DNA from: CAYFMH01 sp964344775
GTDB taxonomy: Bacteria; Patescibacteriota; Gracilibacteria; UBA4473
Assembly (NCBI GenBank): GCA_964344775.1
Contig: CAYFOO010000022.1
Coordinates: 1 to 20,999, forward strand
DNA: 20,999 nt
Direction: 5' to 3'
Below are positions 1-7,034 of the stretch, piece by piece. The notes under the pieces are model-generated. The model made no database searches, was not told where the DNA came from, and saw only the letters and a list, made by a program, of their open reading frames with translations. Positions within the stretch are counted from its first letter, which is position 1; each line of letters starts with the position of its first letter. The position numbers and the translations under genes are program-made.

Positions 1-64
1 CCCCTCAATCTTACATCAAACTAATTCATGTTGCCCCAAATTTTTTGAATATCCGCGATTTTTC

Positions 65-93
65 TCGACTTTTCGTCTATTTACCTGTATAAT
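65..93 (+). promoter_or_regulatory. Predicted sigma70-type promoter of the 126-623 gene
   Basis: The -35 box TCGACT (65-70) is followed by a 17-base spacer and a perfect TATAAT (88-93). Transcription would start near 100, giving a leader of about 26 bases. No Shine-Dalgarno sequence is visible in that leader. Predicted by eye from consensus only. Confidence 0.6.
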
Positions 94-125
94 GGCCAGA
101 TTTCTAAATTTTCTAAAAAACACAA

Positions 126-623
126 ATGACTACAAAAACTTTCCGCATTGGCTCCCTCCTTCCGATTAAAAAAGAAAATTCCGAACTTTTTTTCCAGGCT
201 ACTGAAGCTATCTGCGAGCTAAAACTTCATTTATCCGTACTAGTAGAAGGAGATAATGGATTTCAAACGGAATGTTTTAAATATGCGGAGAAATATCCGA
301 AGTGTTTCGAAATGCTCGAAAACAACCCAAAAAACAAAGAAAGAGTTTTAAGTGAAGTAGATGCCGTTATATTTTTTGATTCCAATCCAGACAAAAAACT
401 ATTAGAAAAAGTACTTTCAAAAGGAATTGTACCAATTATCCCAGAAAGGAGTGATTTTCAAAATTTTGACCCCCAACAAGAATCCGGAAATGCATTTTTG
501 TTTAAGAAAAATAGTTTTTGGCAGTTTGTAACCGCTATCATCCGTGCATCAGAAAACTTCAAATTTACCTATGATTGGCGAAATCTGCAGGCTAATATCA
601 AAGAATTGAGTGCGGCGTTTTAA
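126..623 (+). CDS. Stand-alone glycogen/starch-synthase-like C-terminal domain protein, probably non-catalytic
   Basis: This 165-residue protein resembles only the C-terminal Rossmann half of GT-B (GT5-like) glycogen synthases. Visible cues are an early LxVLVEGD strand (about 37-43), the D-A-V-I-F-F strand (about 79-84), the GIVPIIPE turn (about 100-107), and near the end GNAFLF, then an AIIRA helix and a Y-x-W-x-x-L-x-x-N pattern as in the family's last helix. The catalytic EPCGL-type segment with its two glutamates is absent and the acceptor-binding N-terminal half is missing. It is therefore unlikely to make glycogen and may be a regulatory or structural remnant. It is a single gene with its own promoter. 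The ATG at 126 is the first in frame and has no Shine-Dalgarno. The family link is a motif-level judgement. Confidence 0.7.
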   Translation: MTTKTFRIGSLLPIKKENSELFFQATEAICELKLHLSVLVEGDNGFQTECFKYAEKYPKCFEMLENNPKNKERVLSEVDAVIFFDSNPDKKLLEKVLSKGIVPIIPERSDFQNFDPQQESGNAFLFKKNSFWQFVTAIIRASENFKFTYDWRNLQANIKELSAAF

Positions 624-641
624 TTTTTTTGAAAAACAAAC

Positions 642-669
642 TTGAATTCCTGAGAGACCTCCCTACAAT
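642..669 (+). promoter_or_regulatory. Candidate promoter upstream of tRNA-Leu
   Basis: TTGAAT (642-647), a 16-base spacer and TACAAT (664-669) make a good consensus match. It lies about 150 bases before the mature tRNA, so the precursor would carry a long 5' leader including the 700-745 hairpin. A weaker alternative nearer the tRNA is TTGAAA (780-785) with TGTAGT (802-807). Confidence 0.35.
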
Positions 670-699
670 GCCAAGGCTCTTTTTCGAAAAACAAGAACC

Positions 700-745
700 C
701 AAAATTCAATCTACAAATATAAAAATCGGGACAGATTGAATTTTG
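700..745. repeat. Perfect 13-bp inverted repeat upstream of tRNA-Leu
   Basis: CAAAATTCAATCT (700-712) is repeated inverted as AGATTGAATTTTG (733-745) around a 20-base AT-rich loop. No T-run follows on either strand, so it is not a textbook terminator. It could be a processing hairpin in the tRNA precursor or a remnant of a small repeat element. Confidence 0.6.
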
Positions 746-820
746 AGAGGCGAAGACTACGGAATACTGGAGAAAATTTTTGAAAAAAATTATCGTAAGT
801 ATGTAGTCGGCCTCGCCGAC

Positions 821-905
821 GCACGAGTGGTGGAATTGGTAGACACGCTGGTCTTAGGAACCAGTGCCTTATGGCGTGAGAGTTCGAGTCTCTCCTCGTG
901 CACCA
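821..905 (+). tRNA. tRNA-Leu, anticodon UAG, CCA encoded
   Basis: The cloverleaf can be drawn fully. The acceptor GCACGAG (821-827) pairs with CTCGTGC (895-901), followed by discriminator A and genomic CCA (903-905). The anticodon stem 848-852/860-864 holds loop CTTAGGA with anticodon TAG at 855-857, reading CUN leucine codons. A long class II variable arm (about 865-876, TGCC/GGCG) confirms Leu. The T arm pairs GAGAG (878-882) with CTCTC (890-894) around TTCGAGT. Short open frames across this gene on both strands are chance. Confidence 0.97.
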
Positions 906-986
906 TCCTACGCATAGCAAAGGAGGGCTAAGAGAAATTCTGTTATATATTTTCTAACGCTTCGTATGACAGCCCAGCTAAATTCC

Positions 987-1021
987 AAAAAAAGCCCAAA
1001 GGGAAATCCTTCGAGCTTTTT
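987..1021 (-). terminator. Rho-independent terminator of the 1043-2224 gene
   Basis: Read on the minus strand, GCTCGAAGG (1015 down to 1007) pairs with CCTTTGGGC (1002 down to 994) as nine continuous pairs, two of them G-U wobbles, around loop ATTTC. An A5/T5 extension and a run of seven T follow. It lies 22 bases after the minus-strand stop codon. On the plus strand the wobbles become A-C mismatches, so it is weaker there, though it may still end the tRNA transcript. Confidence 0.75.
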
Positions 1022-1042
1022 CTGTTTTTCGCGTAAATTATA

Positions 1043-2224
1043 CTACCTTTTTCTTTTCCTATTCCTCATCGCTTTTTGAAGCTTTCTAGCCCTTTCTATC
1101 GCACTAGAAGCTCTTTTTCGACTTTTTTTGTAGCTACTTTGAATATTCTTTATACGAGTAGAAGATCTCTTTTTGTTGAAGCTCTTCCGTGAAGTTTTTC
1201 CCCTCAATCGATCCAAAAGACTCATTTTTCCGGTACTAGAAGTTCTTTTCCTTTGAGATTTTTTCCGCATCGAAGAAGGAGTTTTCTTCCTCATAGAACT
1301 AGTACTCATACTTCTTTCTGTTGACCCCATATCATGATCCACCATCGGTGGTTCATAGAGTTCTTCTGGAGCCATATCCTTCATGTTTTCGAAGTCCCCA
1401 TCTTGAACTTTTTTCAACTTTTCTTCTAATTGATCACGATGCTTGTTGATTTTTTTGAGACTGTTCTCATATTGACGTTTCAATCTTCCTTCCGCCTTTT
1501 CCAGCTCTTTTAGAGCTCTTTTGAGATCCATCATTAATTTGGCTTGCATTTTTTTGTGCTCACTTGTCATTCTTTCCTTTTTTTGCTGCACCTGCTCCTC
1601 GTAATACTTATTTTTATGATCTCTGTTATTATCATGATCTTCATCTTGATGGCTTTCAAAATCATCCATTCCATGACTCTGCGGACTCACATGATCTCCT
1701 GATGGCATTTCCCCATTTTTCTTTCTCATTCTCTCTTTTTTTGCCTCCTCTCTCTTTCGGTAATATTCTTCCAATTGTTCGGCTCGAGTTTTTGCACGAG
1801 GGTGATCTGCTTGGTGTTTTTCAAATTCTTCCTCTTGATTGTGCTTTTGGTCCATTTGGTGATCTTGTCTTTGATGACTATCTTCTCGATTCATTCGATG
1901 GTCATTTTTTTGGTGATCGTTCTCATGATCCATGGAAGGAGGAGGGGTATGCATATTTCCTCTCTGAGAAGATTGTCTTTTTTCCCATTGTTTTTGATTA
2001 TCCTCCAAAAAACTACGTCCACTTTGTCTAACATTTTTTTTCATAGAAGGTCTTTTGGGTTTTTCTACTCTTGGTGGTGCTTTGGGAACTAAATCCATTG
2101 CCTGATTTACATTCCCCTGATAAGAAGGAACATTCGGCATTTCAAAATTACCAAAACTACCAAACTGTGCCGAAGCACTTAGTGGTAAAAAAAACATTCC
2201 TGCAGCGAAAATCATAGTTTTCAT
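1043..2224 (-). CDS. Secreted highly charged protein: His/Asp-rich middle, coiled coil, very basic tail
   Basis: I do not recognise this 393-residue protein. Residues 1-19 form a classic signal peptide ending in ASA before Gln20, so it is exported. Residues 92-207 carry 14 histidines mixed with D, E, N and Q (DHQ, DHR and HENDH-type clusters), a plausible metal-binding or disordered segment. Residues 208-275 are a heptad-like coiled coil. The last 83 residues have about 35 Lys/Arg against 2 acidic residues and many Ser, suggesting binding to nucleic acid or an acidic polymer. It starts at 2224, 49 bases after metG, so co-transcription is possible; only a weak AT hairpin (2249-2264) separates them. 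It ends at a good terminator. The leader is U/A-rich without Shine-Dalgarno. Confidence 0.85.
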   Translation of the reverse strand: MKTMIFAAGMFFLPLSASAQFGSFGNFEMPNVPSYQGNVNQAMDLVPKAPPRVEKPKRPSMKKNVRQSGRSFLEDNQKQWEKRQSSQRGNMHTPPPSMDHENDHQKNDHRMNREDSHQRQDHQMDQKHNQEEEFEKHQADHPRAKTRAEQLEEYYRKREEAKKERMRKKNGEMPSGDHVSPQSHGMDDFESHQDEDHDNNRDHKNKYYEEQVQQKKERMTSEHKKMQAKLMMDLKRALKELEKAEGRLKRQYENSLKKINKHRDQLEEKLKKVQDGDFENMKDMAPEELYEPPMVDHDMGSTERSMSTSSMRKKTPSSMRKKSQRKRTSSTGKMSLLDRLRGKTSRKSFNKKRSSTRIKNIQSSYKKSRKRASSAIERARKLQKAMRNRKRKR

Positions 2225-2273
2225 TTTGTTTTTGAGTTAAGAAATAAAAAACTTATAAAAGTTTATTTAAAAT

Positions 2274-3695
2274 TCACTGCTGGTCAAAAAGAATTTCCGG
2301 TTCCCCAATTTTTTGATCATTTCCCAACATCTTTTGCATTTCTGGATGTTTTTCAGGCAAAAGGATTTCTCCCATTTCTGTGAGAATTTCTAAATATTGA
2401 ATTAAGGTTGCAAAAATCTTTTTAGCCCCCTCCAAGTCTGTTTTGGCCAGCTTCCAAACCTCTGTTTCGTTCAAAAGCTGGTTGGCCTCATGCACCGTAT
2501 GGAAAAATAAATCGATGGCTTCCCGAATTTCGTATTTTTCGAAATGGTCTTCAAATTTTTTCCAGATTTTTTTGGTGTCCAAATCACCGCCTGCAGGCTT
2601 CTGACCTTCTAAAAATTTGTGTATCAAAACTACTACCCGGTTAAATAAATTTCCTACCCCTCCAGCTAATTTCGTTCGATAAAAATCAGCGAAATTATCA
2701 ACGGAAAAATCCCCATCTCCTCCAAATTCAAAGCTCGAAAGAAGCCCTAATCTGAGAGCGTCTTTTCCATATTTATTCGCCAAATCTACCGGATTTACCA
2801 CATTTCCGAGGGATTTCGACATCTTTACCCCATCGATAGTAAAAAAACCATGGGCAAAGACCTGCTTCGGTGGCTCAATTCCTGCAGCCAAAAGCATCGC
2901 TGGCCAGATCACGGCGTGAAACCGAGTAATATCTTTTCCAATGATATGGATCGCCGGCCAAAAATCTGCTCGTTCGCGATCTTGGACCCCAGAAACATAG
3001 TTTATCAAAGCATCAAACCAGACGTACACTTTGTGTTTCTCATCAATCGGCAGTGTAATCCCAAACTCAGCGGTTTCTCGAGAAACAGAAATGTCCTCCA
3101 AACCGGATTTAATAAAGTTAACAATTTCATTTCTTCGCGAAGCTGGTTCGAGGAAGTGTGGATTTTTTTCGAAAAGCTCCAGAAGCGGCTTCTCGTATTT
3201 TGAAAGACGGAAAAAATAATTGTCTTCTTTTAATTCTTTCGGCGGTTTTTTGTGGTCTGGACAGTTTCCATTCTCATCCAGTTCTGAATCTTTGAGAAAA
3301 GTTTCACATCCAGTGCAGTATTTCCCTACGTATTGGTCCTCGTAAATATCTCCTCCGTCATGGATGCGTTGAAAGATCTCATGAACTGTATCAATGTGCC
3401 TCTGCTCCGTGGTACGAATAAAGTCATCAAAGGAAATCCCAATTCCTTCCCAAGTTTCTCTCCAATTTTTCGCCATCTCTTCCAAATATTCAGGAATCGC
3501 TTTTCCGGCTTCCTTGGCCGCATCCACGGTTTTTTGAGAGTTTTCATCTGTTCCGGTGAGGAAAAATACGTTCTCCTTCCCAATTTTCCCCCGCCAAAAA
3601 CGCACCAAAGTATCTGTAGCCAACGTGCAGTATGCATGGCCAATGTGTGGTTTATCATTTACGTAGTAGATGGGCGTGGTGAAGTATTTTTTCAT
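2274..3695 (-). CDS. metG: Methionine-tRNA ligase (methionyl-tRNA synthetase)
   Basis: Class I aminoacyl-tRNA synthetase charging tRNA-Met in the cytoplasm. The 473 residues begin with the substrate-binding YYVNDKPHIGHAY segment (HIGH at 17-20). The KMSKS loop is at 291-295. A single zinc knuckle in the connective domain has Cys127, Cys130, Cys145 and His148, the CxxC...CxxH form of the one-knuckle MetRS group. The anticodon-binding helical domain follows from about 330. The C-terminal EMAP/Trbp111-like dimerisation domain of longer MetRS is absent, as in many compact enzymes. The stop is TGA. The ATG at 3695 is supported by alignment of the N-terminal strand and by the adjacent promoter, which leaves almost no leader. 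Confidence 0.97.
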   Translation of the reverse strand: MKKYFTTPIYYVNDKPHIGHAYCTLATDTLVRFWRGKIGKENVFFLTGTDENSQKTVDAAKEAGKAIPEYLEEMAKNWRETWEGIGISFDDFIRTTEQRHIDTVHEIFQRIHDGGDIYEDQYVGKYCTGCETFLKDSELDENGNCPDHKKPPKELKEDNYFFRLSKYEKPLLELFEKNPHFLEPASRRNEIVNFIKSGLEDISVSRETAEFGITLPIDEKHKVYVWFDALINYVSGVQDRERADFWPAIHIIGKDITRFHAVIWPAMLLAAGIEPPKQVFAHGFFTIDGVKMSKSLGNVVNPVDLANKYGKDALRLGLLSSFEFGGDGDFSVDNFADFYRTKLAGGVGNLFNRVVVLIHKFLEGQKPAGGDLDTKKIWKKFEDHFEKYEIREAIDLFFHTVHEANQLLNETEVWKLAKTDLEGAKKIFATLIQYLEILTEMGEILLPEKHPEMQKMLGNDQKIGEPEILFDQQ

Positions 3696-3702
3696 CGCAA
3701 AA

Positions 3703-3730
3703 ATAGTAGGTGTTTATTTGTTTTTTTCAA
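3703..3730 (-). promoter_or_regulatory. Predicted metG promoter giving a nearly leaderless mRNA
   Basis: On the minus strand TTGAAA (3730-3725), a 16-base spacer and TACTAT (3708-3703) precede the metG ATG by only 7 bases. The expected transcription start falls at or within a couple of bases of the start codon. Consensus-based prediction. Confidence 0.5.
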
Positions 3731-3775
3731 TCGGAAATTTTGTACAAATGCAAATAATATGTAAAACTCCAGAAA

Positions 3776-4603
3776 ATGTATATCGCTATCGATGTCGGCG
3801 GATCAAATATCCGAGTTGCCACCTTTGACTCTCTGGAGGATCCTAAAATTCTAGAAGTGGAGCATTTCAAAAATACCAATAATTACCCACAGGACCTGGA
3901 GAATATGACCCAGGCAATCCAAAAAATAGCTAGTGGCAAAATTGAAGGGATCGGTATTGGCGTTGCTGGCCCACTAGATGAGGATAAATCCTACATGAAA
4001 GCCGGACCAAATATTCCCAATTGGGCCGGAAAACCGCTAAAAGCTGATTTGGAAAAAACGTTCCAATGTCCGGTTTTGCTTGAGAATGACGCCGCCATTG
4101 CCGCACTAGGAGAAGCCTTGTTTGGGCATGGAAAAAGAAAAAATTTCAACTTCATTATCTGGGGAACTGGGGTGGGGGGGACGGCCGTGCAAAATGTGAA
4201 TGGAAAAATAACTCTTACCCCTTTTGAAGCTGGTCATCAGGTCATAGAAAGTGATAGTAAAATTGTTTGTGGCTGCGGACAAAATGGTTGTCTCGAGGGA
4301 CTCTGTAGTGGAGGTAATATCAAAGTAAACTATCAAAAGCGAGCAGCTACTTTGACCGAAGAAGAATGGGAAGAGGTTTGTCAACGCTTTGCTCAGGGAA
4401 TGCTCAATATCATAGCTATTCGTCCCACAAACTTAATGCTATTTGCCGGAGGAGTCGCAGTCGACAATCCAAACAAGATCAAAAAGGTTCAGGAAATTGT
4501 AAAAAACCGACTAAAAATTTATCCACTGCCGGAATTTAAAGTGGCAAAACTTGGACGAGAAAGCGGGCTTTTTGGAGCGTTGGGGTTGTTCAAGATACGT
4601 TAA
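3776..4603 (+). CDS. ROK-family sugar kinase (glucokinase-like)
   Basis: ATP-dependent sugar kinase of the ROK family, probably phosphorylating glucose or another hexose for glycolysis; substrate cannot be read from sequence. The N-terminal phosphate-binding DVGGSNIR is at 6-13 and GVAGPLD at 62-68. The catalytic Asp is in LENDAAIAALGEA (Asp105), and GTGVGG (130-135) is the second phosphate loop. The zinc site has His154 in EAGH and Cys165, Cys167 and Cys172 in CGCGQNGCLEG. At 275 residues it is a little shorter than the usual roughly 300. There is no helix-turn-helix, so it is a kinase and not a ROK repressor. No Shine-Dalgarno. Its stop is one base from the stop of the convergent livF. Confidence 0.9.
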   Translation: MYIAIDVGGSNIRVATFDSLEDPKILEVEHFKNTNNYPQDLENMTQAIQKIASGKIEGIGIGVAGPLDEDKSYMKAGPNIPNWAGKPLKADLEKTFQCPVLLENDAAIAALGEALFGHGKRKNFNFIIWGTGVGGTAVQNVNGKITLTPFEAGHQVIESDSKIVCGCGQNGCLEGLCSGGNIKVNYQKRAATLTEEEWEEVCQRFAQGMLNIIAIRPTNLMLFAGGVAVDNPNKIKKVQEIVKNRLKIYPLPEFKVAKLGRESGLFGALGLFKIR

Positions 4604-4604
4604 A

Positions 4605-5315
4605 TTATTTCCCCAAATACAACTTCTTCACTTTCGGATCTTTTAGAAGCTTGTTTGCAGATCCTGCCAACGCATTTTTTCCCAGTTCCAGTACATATCC
4701 GCGATCAGATATTTCAAGTGCCTTCACCGCGTTCTGTTCCACCATTAGGATAGATGTTCCCGTATCACGGATAGTTTGGATCTTTTTAAATACTTCTTTG
4801 ATGACTTTTGGAGCGAGCCCAATCGATGGTTCATCCAGGAGTAATATCTCTGGAGAAAGCATTAGAGCCATCCCCAGTGCCACCATTTGGCGTTCTCCTC
4901 CAGAGAGGAGACTGGATTTTTGTCGGTAGTGCTTCTTCAGTTCTGGGAAAAAATGGAGTACTTCTTCTTTTTTTTGATAAATTTCTTTTTGGTTTTTATG
5001 TACAAAAGCCCCCATTTCCAGATTTTCTTCTACTGTGAGATCAGGAAACACATTTTTTCCCTGTACCACCATGGCAATTCCAGATCGAATAATTTGATCG
5101 GTTTGAAGGCGAGTAATTTCTCGAGCTCCGTGAATAATTTTTCCTTTTCGGATATCGGTGAGTCCAAAAATAGACTTCAAAAGTGTAGATTTGCCCGCTC
5201 CGTTTGGGCCAATGATGGTCACTATCTCATTTTCATGAAGCTCTAGATTTACTTCATGCAGGACGTCTGGGCCTGCGTCATAACCGGCGGGGAGAGATTG
5301 GATGTTTAGAATCAT
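4605..5315 (-). CDS. livF: Branched-chain amino acid ABC transporter ATP-binding protein LivF
   Basis: Second ATPase of a Liv/HAAT importer, powering amino-acid uptake at the cytoplasmic face of the LivHM channel. Walker A GPNGAGKS is at 36-43, signature LSGGERQ at 137-143 and Walker B ILLLDEP at 157-163, with a VEQN H-loop variant near 195, typical of LivF, which has Gln where LivG has His. At 236 residues it has the normal LivF length and the short form lacking the LivG insertion. It is the promoter-distal gene of the liv block, separated from livG by the inserted Cys-rich gene. The start at 5315 follows an AT-rich repeat-like leader with no Shine-Dalgarno. Confidence 0.95.
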   Translation of the reverse strand: MILNIQSLPAGYDAGPDVLHEVNLELHENEIVTIIGPNGAGKSTLLKSIFGLTDIRKGKIIHGAREITRLQTDQIIRSGIAMVVQGKNVFPDLTVEENLEMGAFVHKNQKEIYQKKEEVLHFFPELKKHYRQKSSLLSGGERQMVALGMALMLSPEILLLDEPSIGLAPKVIKEVFKKIQTIRDTGTSILMVEQNAVKALEISDRGYVLELGKNALAGSANKLLKDPKVKKLYLGK

Positions 5316-5334
5316 AGTGTGAATTTTAAATTTA

Positions 5335-5353
5335 AAATTTCAAATTTTAAAAT
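5335..5353. repeat. Right copy (gene 3' side) of 19-bp inverted repeat flanking the Cys-rich gene
   Basis: AAATTTCAAATTTTAAAAT at 5335-5353 is the exact reverse complement of 6991-7009. This copy ends one base before the stop codon region of the Cys-rich gene (5355-5357). It sits in a longer run of AT-rich sequence (5321-5353) that also resembles the outer flank at 7010-7026. Confidence 0.75.
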
Positions 5354-5354
5354 A

Positions 5355-6992
5355 TTAGTTTACTTCCTCCAGATAACACTTTTCGCAATACACTTTCTCA
5401 GGTCTGTTTGGAGCGAAGGTAGTCTGGATATCCACTCCACATTTATCACACTTCTGATCAAAAAGCTGTCGCGGATTTCTCAGTTTCATTCGATCCATAT
5501 GTCGGCAATCCGGACATTTGTGTGGAATCGGAAGATTCATCTTCCGATAAAAAGACAGTTCAGCTTTTTGGATTTTATAGTTTTTGCCACAAGTTTCACA
5601 AGCGAGAACTTCCTGACAGATTTCATCTGGGACATCAGAAATATCATCGGGGATTTGGTAGGTTTGGGGTTGGTAGTTTTTTTGATATTCATCACGCCAT
5701 TCCCACCCCCTGGCCAAGACTTCTTCTTTCGTCATTGGGAAATATTCTTGGGCGACGGTTTCATTGTAGGCGAAGGGGGATATTTCAATCGGAAAAAATT
5801 CTCCCCATTCTTCGGTCTTTTTCATATGCTCGATGATCTTTGGAACTAATTTTTCGTATTCTTCGCGAGTGTACTGCTTGTTGAGGATGCAGTATTTTGA
5901 TTTTCGTAAACCAACACAGCCAAAAAGATTACTGGATCCATAAATATGAGAACAATATTTTGCATTATCGGTTTCAACAATTTTTGTACTAAAAATCAAA
6001 TCATTCGCCCAGCCACAACCTTCTAGCTCTAAACAAAAATCATTCTCCAACGTTTCAGTTAAATCCATGCAATTCCTAGCTCGCCAAGCATCTCGACAAT
6101 GATTTATTTCTTCGCAATCACGACAGTTGTACGAATTAAAAGAATTTTTGTTATTTTCCAAATAATCTCCAGAAAAAGATTCATTGTTTTTCCCGGTATA
6201 AAATTTATGAGGAAAATTTAAAAGAAAATCTGAAAAATGTTTTTGAGTATTTTTGAGAAAAGAAATTTTTCGAAGTTGCAGCTCTTTTAGTTTTTCAAAA
6301 AATTCTTCCTTTGTACAAGGCTGGTTCAAAAAATAATACTCTTTATTTCGAAGATTCACACAACCAAAACAATACTTACAACCAATGCAATTTTTACAAA
6401 AAAAACAGTTTGAGCAATTTTCTAAATTTTGAGAAAAAGAACATTCATAACAACTTTTCCCATTAATAATTTCGTAGCACAATTCACTTTTTTCTAAATA
6501 CAAACAGTCTACACAATCTCGACAATTTTGGTTCCACATACTATGCATACACGACTGATTGTAGGAACTACAAGTAATCAAATAACAATCTTTATTTTCT
6601 TGTGCCTGATTGGTAAATTCAGAATTTTCACTTTTTTGATTATTTAATGCTAACTGTGGGACTTTTAAAAAAAGCTCTTGAAATTGCTCAAAAAATGGAC
6701 GATTAAAATCAAAATCTTGGCCAAATTCTTTTGCATCCCAATTATCTGACCACCAATAATCTTGAGCATAAACTGGAAAAGGCTTTTCTTCCGAAAAAAT
6801 GGAAACAATATTTTTCCCAGTGGCATCACATTTTCTTTGATATAGCTTGCGTTCATTTCGAAAAGCAAGACGACGTCTGGCTCTCTCCTCTGGACACAAA
6901 GTCGGCACCGACACGCCCATCTTCTCATAAAACTTGAGGTCGATCTCTGTGATCTCAAACTCTCTCCCGGAAACAGCACAGACTTTCTTCAT
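5355..6992 (-). CDS. Cys-rich protein with terminal zinc-ribbon-like modules and two internal repeats
   Basis: Function unknown. The 545 residues form a symmetric layout. The C-terminal module (about 465-540) has four intact CxxC pairs: Cys465/468, 493/496, 515/518 and 536/539. The N-terminal module (about 5-80) aligns with it (FYEKMGVSVPTLCP against FYRKMNLPIPHKCP; YQRKCD against FDQKCD) but keeps only Cys5, Cys33 and Cys55; each partner cysteine is lost. Between them two repeats, about 136-240 and 287-391, are dense in CxxC and end alike (FGCVNLRNKEYYFLN against FGCVGLRKSKYCILN, then a TKEEFFEKL or TREEYEKL helix). No signal peptide, so cytoplasmic zinc binding is likely. It splits livG from livF and is bracketed by 19-bp inverted repeats, suggesting insertion as a unit. 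I recall similar unnamed proteins in CPR genomes. Confidence 0.85.
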   Translation of the reverse strand: MKKVCAVSGREFEITEIDLKFYEKMGVSVPTLCPEERARRRLAFRNERKLYQRKCDATGKNIVSIFSEEKPFPVYAQDYWWSDNWDAKEFGQDFDFNRPFFEQFQELFLKVPQLALNNQKSENSEFTNQAQENKDCYLITCSSYNQSCMHSMWNQNCRDCVDCLYLEKSELCYEIINGKSCYECSFSQNLENCSNCFFCKNCIGCKYCFGCVNLRNKEYYFLNQPCTKEEFFEKLKELQLRKISFLKNTQKHFSDFLLNFPHKFYTGKNNESFSGDYLENNKNSFNSYNCRDCEEINHCRDAWRARNCMDLTETLENDFCLELEGCGWANDLIFSTKIVETDNAKYCSHIYGSSNLFGCVGLRKSKYCILNKQYTREEYEKLVPKIIEHMKKTEEWGEFFPIEISPFAYNETVAQEYFPMTKEEVLARGWEWRDEYQKNYQPQTYQIPDDISDVPDEICQEVLACETCGKNYKIQKAELSFYRKMNLPIPHKCPDCRHMDRMKLRNPRQLFDQKCDKCGVDIQTTFAPNRPEKVYCEKCYLEEVN

Positions 6993-7009
6993 TTTAAAAT
7001 TTGAAATTT
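6991..7009. repeat. Left copy (gene 5' side) of 19-bp inverted repeat flanking the Cys-rich gene
   Basis: ATTTTAAAATTTGAAATTT at 6991-7009 is the reverse complement of 5335-5353 and overlaps the last two bases of the start codon (6990-6992). On the coding strand it forms the entire immediate leader of the Cys-rich gene, which has no Shine-Dalgarno. Confidence 0.75.
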
Positions 7010-7034
7010 AGATTTTGGATTTAAAAAGTTTTTT

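Noticed and set aside
821..905. tRNA-Leu as an integration (att) site
   Set aside because: I found no second copy of the tRNA 3' end and no integrase in the window.
711..931. Small open frames on both strands across 711-931
   Set aside because: They run through the tRNA-Leu gene, have no ribosome site and show no protein-like composition.
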